From contig PQAF01000005.1 in assembly GCA_003105015.1 (NCBI GenBank), positions 1-64,000 on the forward strand: a stretch of 64,000 bases of DNA, read 5' to 3'. Origin of the DNA: Rhodocyclales bacterium. GTDB lineage: Bacteria; Pseudomonadota; Gammaproteobacteria; Burkholderiales; Rhodocyclaceae. Under the pieces are notes generated by a model that saw only the letters and a list, made by a program, of their open reading frames with translations, was not told the DNA's origin and made no database searches. The translations under genes were made by a program, and so were the position numbers. This document shows positions 10,702 to 24,189 of the stretch, one piece after another; within the stretch, counting starts at the first letter, position 1; each line of letters opens with the position of its first letter.

Positions 10702-11049
10702 CTATCGCTTGAGCATGCCCGGCAGGACGTCCGGGCCGCCGATGACGTGTAGGTGCACATGATACACCTCCTGCCGCCCCACCCGGCCCGTGTTGACGAT
10801 GGTGCGGAAACCGTCCGTGGCGCCCTGCTCTCGCGCCAGCCGCCCGGCCAGGGCCAGCATGCGGCCCAGCGCAGGCTCGTGGCCGGACTCGCATTCGTAG
10901 AGCGAGGGCACGTGTTCCTTGGGGATGATGAGGAAGTGCACCGGAGCGATGGGGTTGATGTCGTGGAAGGCGAAGACGTGCTCGTCCTCGTAGATTTTCC
11001 TGCTGGGAATTTCCCCGCGCACGATCCTGCAGAAGATGCAGTCGCTCAT
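10702..11049 (-). CDS. HIT family nucleotide hydrolase (histidine triad)
   Basis: CIFCRIVRGEIPS...HVHLHVIGG. Confidence 0.95.
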   Translation of the reverse strand: MSDCIFCRIVRGEIPSRKIYEDEHVFAFHDINPIAPVHFLIIPKEHVPSLYECESGHEPALGRMLALAGRLAREQGATDGFRTIVNTGRVGRQEVYHVHLHVIGGPDVLPGMLKR

Positions 11050-11050
11050 C

Positions 11051-11377
11051 TCAGCCGTCCAGTCGGGACTTCTTCTCGTCGATGCCGGAAATTCCCTCGC
11101 GGCGGTGCAACTCGGCCAGCACGTCGTCCGGGCCAAGGCCGAAATGCGCCAGCAGGACCAGGCTGTGGAACCACATGTCGGCCGTCTCCCGCACGATGTG
11201 CAGGCGGTCCTCGTCCTTCGCCGCCATGATGGTTTCGGCGGCTTCCTCGGCGATCTTCTTGCAGATGGCGTCGGTGCCCTTGTGGTAGAGGCTGGCGACG
11301 TAGGAAGAGTCAGGCGCTGCGCCACGGCGCTCACTGAGCGTCTCGGCCAGGCGGTACAGCACGTGGCAATCGATCAT
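11051..11377 (-). CDS. hisE: phosphoribosyl-ATP pyrophosphatase
   Basis: [16 protein letters not shown]...ETADMWFH; his cluster context. Confidence 0.95.
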   Translation of the reverse strand: MIDCHVLYRLAETLSERRGAAPDSSYVASLYHKGTDAICKKIAEEAAETIMAAKDEDRLHIVRETADMWFHSLVLLAHFGLGPDDVLAELHRREGISGIDEKKSRLDG

Positions 11378-11750
11378 TTGTAAATCTCCTTGGGATCCTT
11401 CAGCACCGGATCGGCGGCTACCCAGCGGCCGTCCTCGAGCTTCTGGAAGAAGCAGCTGCGCCGGCCGGTATGGCAGGCGATGCCGCCGACCTGTTCGATC
11501 TTCAGCAGCAGCACATCGTTGTCGCAGTCGGTGCGGATTTCGCGCACTCTCTGCGTGTGGCCGGACTCCTCGCCCTTGTGCCAGAGCTTCCTGCGCGAGC
11601 GCGACCAGTACACCGCTTCGCCGCAGGCGAGCGTGCGTTCCAGCGACTCGCGGTTCATCCAGGCGACCATGAGGATTTCCCCCGTCGCCGCATCCTGTGC
11701 GATGGCCGGCGCGAGGCCGTCCTTGTCCCACTTGATTTCGTCGATTCCGC

Positions 11751-11754
<4 letters not shown>
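11374..11754 (-). CDS. hisI: phosphoribosyl-AMP cyclohydrolase
   Basis: [29 protein letters not shown]. Confidence 0.96.
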
Positions 11755-12509
<755 letters not shown>

Positions 12510-12513
12510 TCGC

Positions 12514-12571
12514 GTAGGTCGTCCTTCAGGCCGACATGGGCGCCGGTGTCGGGCTGAAGCCCGACCTACGA
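12514..12571. repeat. dispersed hairpin repeat GTAGGTCGTCCTTCAGGCCGAC...GTCGGGCTGAAGCCCGACCTACGA between hisF and hisA
   Basis: long imperfect palindrome, same family as 10358 and 43924. Confidence 0.75.
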
Positions 12572-12575
12572 GTGG

Positions 12576-13325
12576 TCATGCCTTGCCTTTCGAGAGCTTG
12601 TCCGCCTCGGCCTGGGCCTTCTTGAAGTCCAGCGTGCCCTCGTAGATGGCGCGGCCGGTGATGGCGCCCATGATGCCTTCGCCTTCGACCTTGCACAGGG
12701 CCTTGATGTCCTTCATGCTGGCGATGCCGCCGCTGGCAATGACCGGGATGCGCAGCGCCTGGGCCAGCCTCACCGTGGCCTCGATATTCACGCCGCTGAG
12801 CATGCCGTCGCGGCCGATGTCGGTGTAGACAACCGCCTCGACGCCATAGTCCTCATACTTCCTGGCCAGGTCGACGACGTCGTGGCCGGTCATCTTCGAC
12901 CAGCCGTCGGTCGCCACCTTGCCGTCCTTGGCGTCGAGGCCGACGATGATGTGGCCGGGGAAGGCGCCGCAGGCATCGTGCAGGAAGCCGGGGTTCTTCA
13001 CCGCCGCCGTGCCGATGATGACGTAGGTGATGCCGTCGTCGAGGTAGCGCTCGATGGTATCGAGGTCGCGGATGCCGCCGCCCAGCTGGACGGGGATGTC
13101 GTCGCCCACCGCGGCGGTGATGGACTTGATCACCGCTTCGTTCTTCGGCTTGCCGGCGACGGCGCCGTTGAGGTCCACCAGGTGCAGGCGGCGGGCGCCT
13201 TGCGCCAGCCAGTGCCGCGCCATTGCCGCCGGGTCTTCGGAAAACACCGTGACGTCGTCCATGTCGCCCTGTTTCAGGCGCACGCAGTGGCCGTCCTTGA
13301 GGTCGATCGCAGGTATCAGCAGCAT
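12576..13325 (-). CDS. hisA: HisA isomerase (ProFAR isomerase)
   Basis: [29 protein letters not shown]. Confidence 0.97.
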   Translation of the reverse strand: MLLIPAIDLKDGHCVRLKQGDMDDVTVFSEDPAAMARHWLAQGARRLHLVDLNGAVAGKPKNEAVIKSITAAVGDDIPVQLGGGIRDLDTIERYLDDGITYVIIGTAAVKNPGFLHDACGAFPGHIIVGLDAKDGKVATDGWSKMTGHDVVDLARKYEDYGVEAVVYTDIGRDGMLSGVNIEATVRLAQALRIPVIASGGIASMKDIKALCKVEGEGIMGAITGRAIYEGTLDFKKAQAEADKLSKGKA

Positions 13326-13373
13326 AGGGTTTATGACAGGTCGAGAAAAATCATTTCGGCTCGTCGAAAGCCG

Positions 13374-14012
13374 TCAGGGTTTCCAGCGCATGAAGTTGCC
13401 CAACAGGGCCAGGCCGGACTGGGCGCTTTTTTCGGGATGGAACTGCACGGCGAAAATATTATCCTTCGCCACCGCGCAGGTAAAGGGGAAACCATGCACG
13501 CTGAAGGCGGCGACCAGCGACGGTTCGCCTGCCTCGACGTAGTAGCTGTGCACGAAATAGAAGCGCGAGGCGTCGGCAATGCCCTCCCAGAGGGCGTGCG
13601 GCTCGGCGCGGTTGACCTCGTTCCAGCCCATGTGCGGCACCTTCAGCCGGCTGCCGTCGGGCGCCACCATTTGCTCATGCGGGAAACGGCGCACACGGCC
13701 CGGCAGCACGCCGAGGCCGGCCACATCGCCCTCCTCGCTCGATTCGAACAGCATCTGCAGGCCGATGCAGATGCCGAGGAAGGGCTTGTTTTGCGTCGCC
13801 GCGATGACGGCCGGGCGCAGTCCGCGCGCATCCAGCTCGCGCATGCAATCGGGCATGGCGCCCTGGCCGGGCACCACGACACGGTCGGCGGCGGCGACGG
13901 CGGCGGGGTCCGAGGTGACCAGCACGCGCGCCTGCGGCGCGACATGCTCGATTGCCTTGGCGACCGACCGCAGGTTGCCCATGCCGTAATCGACGATAGC
14001 GACGGTGTTCAT
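13374..14012 (-). CDS. hisH: imidazole glycerol phosphate synthase glutaminase subunit
   Basis: VAIVDYGMGNLRSVAKAI, GICIGLQMLF, QFHPEKS. Confidence 0.96.
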   Translation of the reverse strand: MNTVAIVDYGMGNLRSVAKAIEHVAPQARVLVTSDPAAVAAADRVVVPGQGAMPDCMRELDARGLRPAVIAATQNKPFLGICIGLQMLFESSEEGDVAGLGVLPGRVRRFPHEQMVAPDGSRLKVPHMGWNEVNRAEPHALWEGIADASRFYFVHSYYVEAGEPSLVAAFSVHGFPFTCAVAKDNIFAVQFHPEKSAQSGLALLGNFMRWKP

Positions 14013-14040
14013 AAAAGTCAGTGCCGGCAGGACGGCGGGA
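14013..14040. repeat. family A repeat copy (AAAAGTCAGTGCCGGCAGGACGGCGGGA)
   Basis: matches copies at 37029, 46597, 47283, 48531. Confidence 0.6.
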
Positions 14041-14047
14041 AAGGGCC

Positions 14048-14635
14048 CTAGAGCGCTCCCTTGGTGGACGGCACGCTGCCAGCGGCGCGCGGGTCGGCTT
14101 CCGCCGCCATGCGCAGCGCCCGGCCGAAGGCCTTGAACACCGTCTCGCACTGGTGGTGGGCGTTCTCGCCGCGCAGGTTGTCGATGTGCAGCGTGATCTG
14201 GGCGTGGTTCACCAGGCCCTGGAAGAATTCCTGGGTGAGGTCCACATCGAACTCGCCGATCATCGCCCGGCTGAAGTCGACATCGAAGATCAGGCCGGGA
14301 CGGCCGGAGAAGTCGACCACCACGCGCGACAGGGCCTCGTCGAGCGGCACGTAGGCATGGCCGTAGCGGCGGATGCCCTTCTTGTCGCCGACGGCCTTCG
14401 CCAGCGCCTGGCCGATCGTGATGCCGACGTCTTCCACCGTGTGGTGGGCATCGATGTGCAGGTCGCCCTTGGCGGACACCTCGAGGTCGATCATGCCGTG
14501 GCGTGCCACCTGGTCGAGCATGTGCTCGAGGAAGGGCACGCCCGTGGCCAGCTTGGACTGGCCGCTGCCGTCGAGGTTGAGGCGGACGGTGATTTCCGTC
14601 TCCAGGGTCTTGCGCGAGATTTCGGCTTGCCGCAT
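14048..14635 (-). CDS. hisB: imidazoleglycerol-phosphate dehydratase
   Basis: [44 protein letters not shown]. Confidence 0.96.
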   Translation of the reverse strand: MRQAEISRKTLETEITVRLNLDGSGQSKLATGVPFLEHMLDQVARHGMIDLEVSAKGDLHIDAHHTVEDVGITIGQALAKAVGDKKGIRRYGHAYVPLDEALSRVVVDFSGRPGLIFDVDFSRAMIGEFDVDLTQEFFQGLVNHAQITLHIDNLRGENAHHQCETVFKAFGRALRMAAEADPRAAGSVPSTKGAL

Positions 14636-14670
14636 GGCGGTGGCTACAGCAATGAGTGACTCAGGAGCGC

Positions 14671-14679
14671 ATGATAACA
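14671..14679 (-). promoter_or_regulatory. candidate extended -10 (TGTTATCAT on minus strand) for hisB
   Basis: in the 83-bp divergent hisB/hisC intergenic region. Confidence 0.35.
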
Positions 14680-14718
14680 TTGGATTTTCCCTCTGGCAGC
14701 ACGCGATTCGCCTAGACC

Positions 14719-15777
14719 ATGAGCCGTTACTGGAGTGCCGTCGTCCGCGGCCTGACCCCCTACGTTCCCGGCGAGCAACCCAAGCTGCCGAACCTCGTCA
14801 AGCTGAACACCAACGAAAACCCCTACGGTCCCTCGCCCAGGGTGCTGGAGGCCCTGCGCGCCGAGACCGGCGACAGCCTGCGCCTCTACCCCGATCCCAA
14901 CGCCGACCGCCTGAAGGAGGCCGTCGCCAGCTATTTCGGCGTGGCGCCGAAGCAGGTCTTCGTCGGCAACGGCTCGGACGAGGTGCTGGCCCACGCTTTC
15001 CTCGGCCTGCTCAAGCACGAACGCCCGCTGCTCTTCCCGGACATCACCTACAGCTTCTACCCGGTGTATTGCGGGCTGTACGACGTCGCCTTCGAGACCG
15101 TGCCGCTGACGGAAACCTTCGAAATCCGGCCGGCGGACTACGCGCGGCCCAACGGCGGCATCATCTTCCCCAACCCGAATGCGCCGACCGGACGCGCCCT
15201 GTCGCTGGCCGACATCGAGCGGATCCTCGCCGCGAATCCCGATTCGGTGGTGGTGATCGACGAGGCCTACGTGGATTTCGGCGGAGAGACGGCGATGCCG
15301 CTGGTGGCGAAATACCCCAACCTGCTGGTGGTGCAGACCCTCTCCAAGTCGCGCTCGCTGGCGGGGCTGCGCGTCGGCTTCGCCGTCGGCCACGCAGACC
15401 TCATCGAGGCGCTGGAGCGGGTCAAGAACAGCTTCAACTCCTATCCCCTCGACCGCCTCGCCATCGCCGGCGCCGTGGCGGCGATGGCGGACCGCGACCA
15501 CTTCGAGCGGACGCGCCAGGCCGTCATCCGGAGTCGCGAGGCATTGGTGAAGGAGTTGGCCGCGCTCGGCTTCGAGGTGCTGCCCTCCGCCGCCAACTTC
15601 GTCTTCGCCCGCCATCCCCAGCGCGACGCCGGCGAACTCGCCGCCGCCCTGCGCAGCCGCAGCATCATCGTCCGCCACTTCCGCCAGCCGCGCATCGAAC
15701 AGTTCCTGCGCATCACGGTCGGCACGGACGCGCAGTGCCGGGCGCTGACCGGCGCCCTGCGCGAAATCCTCGGCTGA
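14719..15777 (+). CDS. hisC: histidinol-phosphate aminotransferase
   Basis: [49 protein letters not shown]. Confidence 0.95.
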   Translation: MSRYWSAVVRGLTPYVPGEQPKLPNLVKLNTNENPYGPSPRVLEALRAETGDSLRLYPDPNADRLKEAVASYFGVAPKQVFVGNGSDEVLAHAFLGLLKHERPLLFPDITYSFYPVYCGLYDVAFETVPLTETFEIRPADYARPNGGIIFPNPNAPTGRALSLADIERILAANPDSVVVIDEAYVDFGGETAMPLVAKYPNLLVVQTLSKSRSLAGLRVGFAVGHADLIEALERVKNSFNSYPLDRLAIAGAVAAMADRDHFERTRQAVIRSREALVKELAALGFEVLPSAANFVFARHPQRDAGELAAALRSRSIIVRHFRQPRIEQFLRITVGTDAQCRALTGALREILG

Positions 15778-17094
15778 TTACTTTTTGAGGCGCAGTTCCG
15801 CCGCCCGCGCGTGGGCCTGCAGGCCCTCGCCGTGGGCGAGCGTGGAGGCGATGCGGCCGAGCTTGTCCGCGCCGCCGGCCGACACCTCGATGATCGAGGT
15901 GCGCTTCTGGAAGTCGTAGACGCCGAGCGGCGAGGAGAAGCGCGCGCTGCGCGAGGTCGGCAGCACGTGGTTGGGCCCGGCGCAGTAATCGCCGAGCGAT
16001 TCCGAAGTGTAGCGGCCGACGAAGATGGCGCCGGCGTGGCGGATCCTGTCCACCAGCGCATTGGGGTCGGCCACGGACAACTCCAGGTGCTCCGGGGAAA
16101 TCCGGTTGGCGATGGTGCAGGCCTCCTCCAGGTCGCGCACCTGGATCAGAGCGCCGCGACCGGACAGCGAAGCGGAAATCACGTCCTTGCGCGGCATCTC
16201 CGGCAGCAGCCGTTCGATACTTTTCGCCACCGCATCGATGAAGCGGGGGTCGGGACAGAGCAGGATCGACTGCGCCAGCTCGTCGTGCTCGGCCTGGGCG
16301 AAGAGGTCCATCGCCACCCAGTCCGGGTCGGTCGTGCCGTCGGCGATGACCAGCACCTCCGAGGGGCCGGCCACCATGTCGATGCCGACCACGCCGAAGA
16401 CACGCCGCTTGGCCGCCGCCACGTAGGCGTTGCCGGGGCCGACGATCTTGTCCACCTGCGGGATGGTCTGCGTGCCGTAGGCCAGCGCGCCCACCGCCTG
16501 CGCGCCGCCAAGGGTGAACACGCGGTCGACGCCGGCCAGCGCGGCCGCGGCCAGCACCAGCGCGTTCTTCTCGCCGCGCGGCGTCGGCACGACCATGATC
16601 AGCTCGCCGACGCCGGCCACCTTGGCCGGAATGGCGTTCATCAGCACCGAACTGGGATAGGCCGCCTTGCCGCCCGGCACGTAGAGGCCGACGCGGTCGA
16701 GCGGCGTCACCTTCTGGCCGAGGCGCGTGCCGTCGGATTCGGTGTACTCCCAGGACGCGGCGAGCTGCTTCTGGTGATAGAGGGCGATGCGGGTGGCGGC
16801 CTGCTCCAGCGCCTCGCGCTGTTCGGCCGGCAGGTTGAACAACGCCGCCTCCAGTTCGCGCTTGGGCAATTCCAGCTCGACCATCGCCTTCGCATCGAGA
16901 TGGTCGAAGCGGCGCGTGTATTCCAGCACGGCGGCGTCGCCCACCGTGCGCACGGCCGTGAGGATCTCGGCCACCGCCCGCTCGATGCTGTCGTCCTGAG
17001 CGTTCTCGAAGGCCAGCAGCGCGGCGAGCTGCTGGGTGAAATCGGGGTCGCGGGTGGTCAAGCGCTTAATCACGGACGGCTCCGGCGAAGGCAT
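15778..17094 (-). CDS. hisD: histidinol dehydrogenase
   Basis: [31 protein letters not shown]-like motif, full length. Confidence 0.96.
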   Translation of the reverse strand: MPSPEPSVIKRLTTRDPDFTQQLAALLAFENAQDDSIERAVAEILTAVRTVGDAAVLEYTRRFDHLDAKAMVELELPKRELEAALFNLPAEQREALEQAATRIALYHQKQLAASWEYTESDGTRLGQKVTPLDRVGLYVPGGKAAYPSSVLMNAIPAKVAGVGELIMVVPTPRGEKNALVLAAAALAGVDRVFTLGGAQAVGALAYGTQTIPQVDKIVGPGNAYVAAAKRRVFGVVGIDMVAGPSEVLVIADGTTDPDWVAMDLFAQAEHDELAQSILLCPDPRFIDAVAKSIERLLPEMPRKDVISASLSGRGALIQVRDLEEACTIANRISPEHLELSVADPNALVDRIRHAGAIFVGRYTSESLGDYCAGPNHVLPTSRSARFSSPLGVYDFQKRTSIIEVSAGGADKLGRIASTLAHGEGLQAHARAAELRLKK

Positions 17095-17710
17095 CGATGA
17101 CGGGCTGCAGCAACTCGCGCTTCATCTTCAGCGAGGCCTGGTTCACGATCAGGCGCGAGGAGATCGGCATGATGTCCTCCACCGCCACGAGGTTGTTGGC
17201 CTTCAGGGTGTTGCCGCTGGAGACGAGGTCGACGATGGCGTCGGCCAGTCCCACCAGCGGCGCCAGCTCCATCGAGCCGTAGAGCTTGATGAGGTCGACA
17301 TGCACGCCCTTGGCGGCGAAGTGCTCGCGCGCCGTCTGGATGTACTTGCTCGCCACGCGCAGACGCGCGCCGCGCCGCACGGCGGCGACATAATCGAAGC
17401 CGTTCGGCACCGCCACAGCCATGCGGCAGCGGGCGATCTTCAGGTCGAGCGGCTGGTAGAGGCCTGCGCCGCCATGTTCGATCAGTACATCCTTGCCGGC
17501 GATGCCGAGGTCGGCGGCGCCGTACTGGACGTAGGTCGGCGTGTCGGAGGCGCGCACGATGACCAGGCGCACGTCGGCGCGGTTGGTGCCGAGGATCAGC
17601 TTGCGCGAGGTTTCCGGGTCGTCGGCCGGCACGATGCCCGCCGCCGCCAGCAGTGGCAGGGTTTCCTCGAAGATGCGGCCCTTGGAGAGGGCGATGGTGA
17701 TGCCGGTCAC
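17066..17710 (-). CDS. hisG: ATP phosphoribosyltransferase (short form)
   Basis: [23 protein letters not shown]; 214 aa. Confidence 0.95.
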   Translation of the reverse strand: MTGITIALSKGRIFEETLPLLAAAGIVPADDPETSRKLILGTNRADVRLVIVRASDTPTYVQYGAADLGIAGKDVLIEHGGAGLYQPLDLKIARCRMAVAVPNGFDYVAAVRRGARLRVASKYIQTAREHFAAKGVHVDLIKLYGSMELAPLVGLADAIVDLVSSGNTLKANNLVAVEDIMPISSRLIVNQASLKMKRELLQPVIDAFAGAVRD

Positions 17711-17851
17711 GGCAAACTTCCTGTACTCAAAGGTTGAATTTTAACGCAGACGGAAAAAGTGAGTCGCCCAAAAGGGCTCCTCGCCACAATACAGAGCGGA
17801 ACCTAACGGTTCCTGGTTTCCCGGCTTATCTCGCTATACGCTCGATGGGTG

Positions 17852-17872
17852 GTCAGTCCGCGCAGGACAGCG
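17852..17872. repeat. partial family A repeat copy (GTCAGTCCGCGCAGGACAGCG)
   Basis: partial match, hisG/murA intergenic. Confidence 0.4.
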
Positions 17873-17877
17873 AAAGT

Positions 17878-19369
<1,492 letters not shown>

Positions 19370-19378
19370 GTGTATTCC

Positions 19379-20134
19379 TTATGCGCGAAGCTTGTAGCCT
19401 ATCCTGAGCAGCCACAAGGTGAAAGTCGTCAACACCACGAAGCAGGCGGCGACGACGCCCAGACTCATCAGCGGCGACACGTCGGAGACGCCGAAGAAGC
19501 CGTAACGGAAACCGTCGATCATGTAGAAGATCGGGTTGAAATGCGAGACCTGCTGCCAGAAGGGCGGCAGCGAGTGGATCGAGTAGAACACGCCGGAGAG
19601 GAAGGTCAGCGGCACGATGATGAAGTTCTGGAAGGCGGCCAGCTGGTCGAACTTCTCCGCCCAGATGCCGGCGATGACGCCCAGCGCCCCCATGATGGCG
19701 CCGCCCAGGGTGGCGAACACCAGGATCCATAGCGGCGCCTGCCAGGAGAGGCCGACGAACCACAGCGTCACCACCAGCACGCCGAGCCCGACGACGAAGC
19801 CGCGCACGATGGCGGCCAGGACATACGCGGCGAAGAACTGCCGGTAGGAAATCGGCGGCAGCAGCACGAAAATGATGTTGCCCGTCACCTTGGACTGGAT
19901 CAACGAGGACGAACTGTTGGCGAAGGCGTTCTGCAGCACCGACATCATGACCAGGCCGGGCACCAGAAAGGCGGTGTAGGAAACGTTCTCATACACCTTC
20001 ACGTGCTGCTCCAGCACGTGCGAGAAGATGAGCAGGTAGAGCAGCGAGGTCAGCACCGGCGCCGCCACCGTCTGGAAACTCACCTTCCAGAAGCGCAGCA
20101 CCTCCTTGTAGAGCAGAGTCAGGAAGCCGTCCAT
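19379..20134 (-). CDS. ABC-2 type transporter permease
   Basis: 6-TM profile, follows ATPase gene. Confidence 0.9.
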   Translation of the reverse strand: MDGFLTLLYKEVLRFWKVSFQTVAAPVLTSLLYLLIFSHVLEQHVKVYENVSYTAFLVPGLVMMSVLQNAFANSSSSLIQSKVTGNIIFVLLPPISYRQFFAAYVLAAIVRGFVVGLGVLVVTLWFVGLSWQAPLWILVFATLGGAIMGALGVIAGIWAEKFDQLAAFQNFIIVPLTFLSGVFYSIHSLPPFWQQVSHFNPIFYMIDGFRYGFFGVSDVSPLMSLGVVAACFVVLTTFTLWLLRIGYKLRA

Positions 20135-20140
20135 CAGGTC

Positions 20141-20212
20141 TCCCGCCGGGCCGCCCCTAGGGAGGCCTGCGCCCCCTCGGGGGGCAGCGAACGAAGTGAG
20201 CGTGGGGGTCGT
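20141..20212. repeat. intergenic repeat CGCCCCCTCGGGGGGCAGCGAACGAAGTGAGCGTGGGGG
   Basis: palindromic GC-rich element between ABC permease and ATPase genes. Confidence 0.55.
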
Positions 20213-20218
20213 TTCATC

Positions 20219-21121
20219 TCAGTCCCTGTGCATGACGCGGACGAAGACTTCTTCCAGATCGGGCTTGCCGATCTCGATGTCGTCGATGCGGCAACCCGCT
20301 TCGCGCAGGCTCGCGAGCACCGGCTCGAGGTCCTCGCAACGCTCCAGGGCGAGCACATGCTCGCCGCCCGAATCCGCGGACAGGCGGGGCAGCAAGGCTT
20401 CGGGCAAGGCGGCCCCCGGCGCCAGGCGCAGGCGCAGCGTATGACCGGAAAAGCGCCGCAGCAGATTCGCCGTCGTGTCGAGCGCGACGATGCGCCCCTG
20501 CTTGAGCATGGCGATGCGCCCGCACAGGCTTTCGGCCTCCTCAAGGTAATGCGTCGTCAACACGATGGTGTGGCCGTCGCGGTTGAGGCGGCGCACGAAG
20601 TTCCACAAGCCCTGGCGCAGCTCGACGTCGACACCGGCGGTCGGCTCGTCCAGCACGATCACCGGCGGCCGGTGCACCAGCGCCTGCGCCACCAGCACGC
20701 GGCGCTTCATGCCGCCTGACAGTTGCCGCATGTTGGTACCGGCCTTTTCCGTCAGGTCGAGGTTTTCGAGGATCTCGTCGATCCATGCCGCATTGTCGCG
20801 AATGCCGAAGTAGCCGGACTGGATCTCCAGCGACTCGCGCACGGTGAAGAAAGGATCGAACACCAGCTCCTGCGGCACCACACCGAGCTGCCGCCGGGCG
20901 GCGCGGTAATCGGAAACCACGTCATGTCCCATCACGGCCAGCCGTCCGGCATCCGGGCGAACCAAACCGGCCAGGACGGAAATCAGGGTCGTTTTCCCGG
21001 CGCCGTTCGGCCCGAGCAGGCCGAAGAACTCGCCCTGGGGGATTTCCAGGTCGACGCCCGCCAGCGCCTGGATGCTGCCAAAGCGCTTGGTTACGCCTTC
21101 GATGCGTATCGCGGGGTTCAT
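20219..21121 (-). CDS. ABC transporter ATP-binding protein
   Basis: GLLGPNGAGKTTLISVLAGL, LSGGMKRR, VIVLDEPTAGVD. Confidence 0.95.
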   Translation of the reverse strand: MNPAIRIEGVTKRFGSIQALAGVDLEIPQGEFFGLLGPNGAGKTTLISVLAGLVRPDAGRLAVMGHDVVSDYRAARRQLGVVPQELVFDPFFTVRESLEIQSGYFGIRDNAAWIDEILENLDLTEKAGTNMRQLSGGMKRRVLVAQALVHRPPVIVLDEPTAGVDVELRQGLWNFVRRLNRDGHTIVLTTHYLEEAESLCGRIAMLKQGRIVALDTTANLLRRFSGHTLRLRLAPGAALPEALLPRLSADSGGEHVLALERCEDLEPVLASLREAGCRIDDIEIGKPDLEEVFVRVMHRD

Positions 21122-21145
21122 GCGGGTAATGCGCTACGACGCCGG

Positions 21146-21427
21146 CTAGGCCAGCGGAAGGAGTTCGGTCACACCGTAGAGTGCGGCCAGACTGAGCAGG
21201 TTCTGCGGGGGATTGCTGATGCGGGCGCTCTTGCCCTGGCTCTTCGCGGCCCGCACCCAACCGAACACGACTGTCAGCCCGGAAGAGTCCACTTCCTTCA
21301 CTTGGGAGAGGTCAAAAACGGTCTCAGGCCGCTTGATGAGGGCGCTGCCGGCTTCCAGCATCTCACGCGCCTTGCCGAGCGTGAGCGGGCCGGAAACCTC
21401 GATGCGATCTCCGGCGTCGCGGATCAT
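21146..21427 (-). CDS. mlaB: STAS-domain protein, MlaB-like
   Basis: VDSSGLTVVFGWVRAAKSQG; position in mla cluster. Confidence 0.85.
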   Translation of the reverse strand: MIRDAGDRIEVSGPLTLGKAREMLEAGSALIKRPETVFDLSQVKEVDSSGLTVVFGWVRAAKSQGKSARISNPPQNLLSLAALYGVTELLPLA

Positions 21428-22053
21428 TTCCTGTTCGCGGCTTCCAGGCTGCTGTTCTTGGCCTTCAGGGTCTTGATCAGGCCGTCGATGCCGCCGTTGC
21501 GGATTTCGGTGGCGAAGCTGGAACGATAGTTCGTCACGAGGCTGACGTCGGCGACGACCACGTCATACACCTTCCAGCCGTTGCCGTTCTTCTCGAGGCT
21601 GTAATCCAGCTTGATCGGCTGGCGGGCGCCCGGCTGGTGGATCTGCGTGCGCACCGTGACATCGGTCTCGCCGGCTTTCATCTTGAATGGCCGGTAATCG
21701 ACCGTTTCGTTCTTGTAGGCGGTGAGGGCATTCGAATAGGTGCGCACCAGCAGGTCGCGGAACTCCTCGGTCAGCGCCTTCTGCTGTTCCGGCGTGGCTT
21801 GCCGCCAGTCTCTGCCCACTGCCAGGGCGGTCATGCGGGAAAAGTTGAAGTGCGGCAGGACCTTCTGCTCGACAAGTTCGATGGCCCGCTGGGTATTGCC
21901 GGCCTTGATGTCCTTGTCCTTGCGGATGATATCGAGAACCTCGTCGGTGACGGATTTCACCAGCGCATCGGGCGCAAGCTCCTTGGCTTGGGCTTGCACA
22001 CCGGGCGACAGAAAGAAGCTGGCGCTGGCCAGCAGAAAAGCGAATAGCCTCAT
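21424..22053 (-). CDS. mlaC: MlaC/Ttg2D phospholipid-binding protein
   Basis: VEQKVLPHFNFSRMTALAVGRDWRQATPEQQKALTEEF. Confidence 0.94.
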   Translation of the reverse strand: MRLFAFLLASASFFLSPGVQAQAKELAPDALVKSVTDEVLDIIRKDKDIKAGNTQRAIELVEQKVLPHFNFSRMTALAVGRDWRQATPEQQKALTEEFRDLLVRTYSNALTAYKNETVDYRPFKMKAGETDVTVRTQIHQPGARQPIKLDYSLEKNGNGWKVYDVVVADVSLVTNYRSSFATEIRNGGIDGLIKTLKAKNSSLEAANRK

Positions 22054-22079
22054 GATTTACCTGAAAAAAACCGATTGGA

Positions 22080-22868
22080 TCAGTTGCGTGCAGCGACCTG
22101 TGCGGTGGAACCCTCGCCCTGCGCATCGGCGGACTTGCCGTCGCCCGACCCGGAGTAGGGGTCGAATTTCGGCGGATTGCCGTCATGAATCAGGCTGCGG
22201 CGGCGCTGCAGATAGGCATCGCGCACATAGCTGTACTTGTCCAGAGCAGCCTCCTCGATGACCTTGTCGGCCTTCAGGAACTCGGCGCGATCGCTGATCA
22301 GGCGGGTCGTCAGGAGGACGTTCCGGGTCGGAATGTGGTCTACATGGGCGACCGGATCGGTATAGACGTCGAAAGCCAGGCCGATGGTATCGCGGGCGGT
22401 GCGCGGTCCGAAGAACGGCAGGACGACATAGGCGCCGTCGGACATGCCCCAGCGGCCGAAGGTCTGGCCGACGTCCTCTTCATGCTTCTCCATGCCCATC
22501 GAGCTTGCGACATCGATGATGCCGAGGAAACCCATGGTGGTATTCACCAGCACGCGGCCCGCATCGGAGGCGGCCTGGGCCGGCTTGCCCTGCAGCAGGT
22601 TGTTTACGCCGATCATCAGGTCGGCGATGTTCGAGAAGAAGTTGGCCACACCGGTCTGGATCGGGTCCGGCAGCACGGCCTCATAGCCGGTCGCCACGGG
22701 CTTGATGATGACTTTGTCGAGTCCTTCGTTGAACCCGAACATGGCGCGGTTGAAGCCCTCGATCGGATCCTTCGGATTCCCGCTCGTGGCGCACCCACCC
22801 AGCAAACCGGCCGCAGCCACCACAAGAGCCAATTTGCTGAATTGCCTTGTAATTCCCGTTTTCATCAA
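22080..22868 (-). CDS. mlaA: MlaA (VacJ) lipoprotein
   Basis: lipobox LLGGC, DPIEGFNRAMFGFNEGLDK. Confidence 0.94.
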   Translation of the reverse strand: MMKTGITRQFSKLALVVAAAGLLGGCATSGNPKDPIEGFNRAMFGFNEGLDKVIIKPVATGYEAVLPDPIQTGVANFFSNIADLMIGVNNLLQGKPAQAASDAGRVLVNTTMGFLGIIDVASSMGMEKHEEDVGQTFGRWGMSDGAYVVLPFFGPRTARDTIGLAFDVYTDPVAHVDHIPTRNVLLTTRLISDRAEFLKADKVIEEAALDKYSYVRDAYLQRRRSLIHDGNPPKFDPYSGSGDGKSADAQGEGSTAQVAARN

Positions 22869-22914
22869 GATGCCTCTTCTTTCTTGTTGTACCGTTTATG
22901 TAGCCGCTTACTGC

Positions 22915-23394
22915 TTACTTAACGTCACTTTTATCTTTTCCTTCAGCCGCCTTGTCGAAAAGGAACTGGCCCACCAGGTCCTCCAGCACCATGGCCGATT
23001 CCGTTTTCTTTACGGAATCGCCGGGCTTGAACACCTGCTCGTCCCCGCCGACCGCCAGACCGATGTACTGCTCGCCCAGCAAGCCTGAAGTCCGAATCTT
23101 TGCAAACGTATCGCGGGGAAACTTGAACTGACTGCTGATGTTCATCGTCACCACCGCCTCGAAACGCTCCGCATCCAGGCGAATGTCGCCGACGCGGCCG
23201 ACCACGACACCGGCGCTTTTCACCGGCGCGCGAACCTTCAGGCCTCCGATATTATCAAAATTCGCTTTGAGTACATAGGTTTCCCCGGTACTGGTGGAGG
23301 CCAGATTACCCACCTTTAGTGCTAAAAACAACAGTGCCCCCAGGCCGATGGCCACAAATACCCCAACCCATAGGTCTAAAGTCATACGGTTCAT
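22915..23394 (-). CDS. mlaD: MlaD MCE-domain protein
   Basis: YVLKANFDNIGGLKVRAPVKSAGVVVGRV. Confidence 0.95.
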   Translation of the reverse strand: MNRMTLDLWVGVFVAIGLGALLFLALKVGNLASTSTGETYVLKANFDNIGGLKVRAPVKSAGVVVGRVGDIRLDAERFEAVVTMNISSQFKFPRDTFAKIRTSGLLGEQYIGLAVGGDEQVFKPGDSVKKTESAMVLEDLVGQFLFDKAAEGKDKSDVK

Positions 23395-24189
23395 TTACGC
23401 ACCCCGGAACATGAATGCCGTCAGTATAAAGTCGGCGGCGAGAATAGCCAGGGAAGAAGTCACCACGGTGCGCGTCGTCGCACCGGACACCCCTTCCGCG
23501 GTCGGTTCGGAATCGTAGCCCTCGAACACGGCAATCCAGGACACGATGATGCCGAACACCACGCTCTTGATGACGCCGTTGACGATGTCCTCGCGGAAAT
23601 CGACCGACGCCTGCATCTGCGACCAGAAGGAACCCTCGTCCACCCCGATCAGCTGCACGCCGACCAAGTAGCCGCCGAAGATGCCCATGGCGGAGAACAG
23701 CGCCGCCAGCAAGGGCATGGAGATCACGCCCGCCCAGAAGCGCGGCGCGACAACGCGGGCGATCGGGTTCACCGCCATCATTTCCATGGCCGACAGTTGC
23801 TCGGTGGCCTTCATCAGGCCGATCTCGGCGGTGATCGCCGAGCCGGCGCGGCTGGCGAACAACAGGGCCGACACCACCGGCCCGAGTTCGCGCACCAGCG
23901 ACAGGGCGACCAGGATGCCCAGCGCCTCGGAAGAACCGTAGCGCTGCAGCGTATCGTAGCCCTGCAGGCCCAGCACCATGCCGACGAACAGGCCGGACAC
24001 CAGGATGATGATGAGCGACAGCACGCCGGTGAAATAAATTTCCCGGATGGTCAGGAAGAAACGGCGGAAGCTGGTGCCCGAATAAAGCAGCGTCGCCAGC
24101 AAAAAACGGCTGGCGAAGCCCAGGCGCCAGATGCGCGAGGTGACGCGGGTACCGAGGCCGCGCAGGGCGGAGATCGCACTGTCAAGCAT
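23395..24189 (-). CDS. mlaE: MlaE permease
   Basis: [17 protein letters not shown]-type motif, [19 protein letters not shown]. Confidence 0.95.
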   Translation of the reverse strand: MLDSAISALRGLGTRVTSRIWRLGFASRFLLATLLYSGTSFRRFFLTIREIYFTGVLSLIIILVSGLFVGMVLGLQGYDTLQRYGSSEALGILVALSLVRELGPVVSALLFASRAGSAITAEIGLMKATEQLSAMEMMAVNPIARVVAPRFWAGVISMPLLAALFSAMGIFGGYLVGVQLIGVDEGSFWSQMQASVDFREDIVNGVIKSVVFGIIVSWIAVFEGYDSEPTAEGVSGATTRTVVTSSLAILAADFILTAFMFRGA

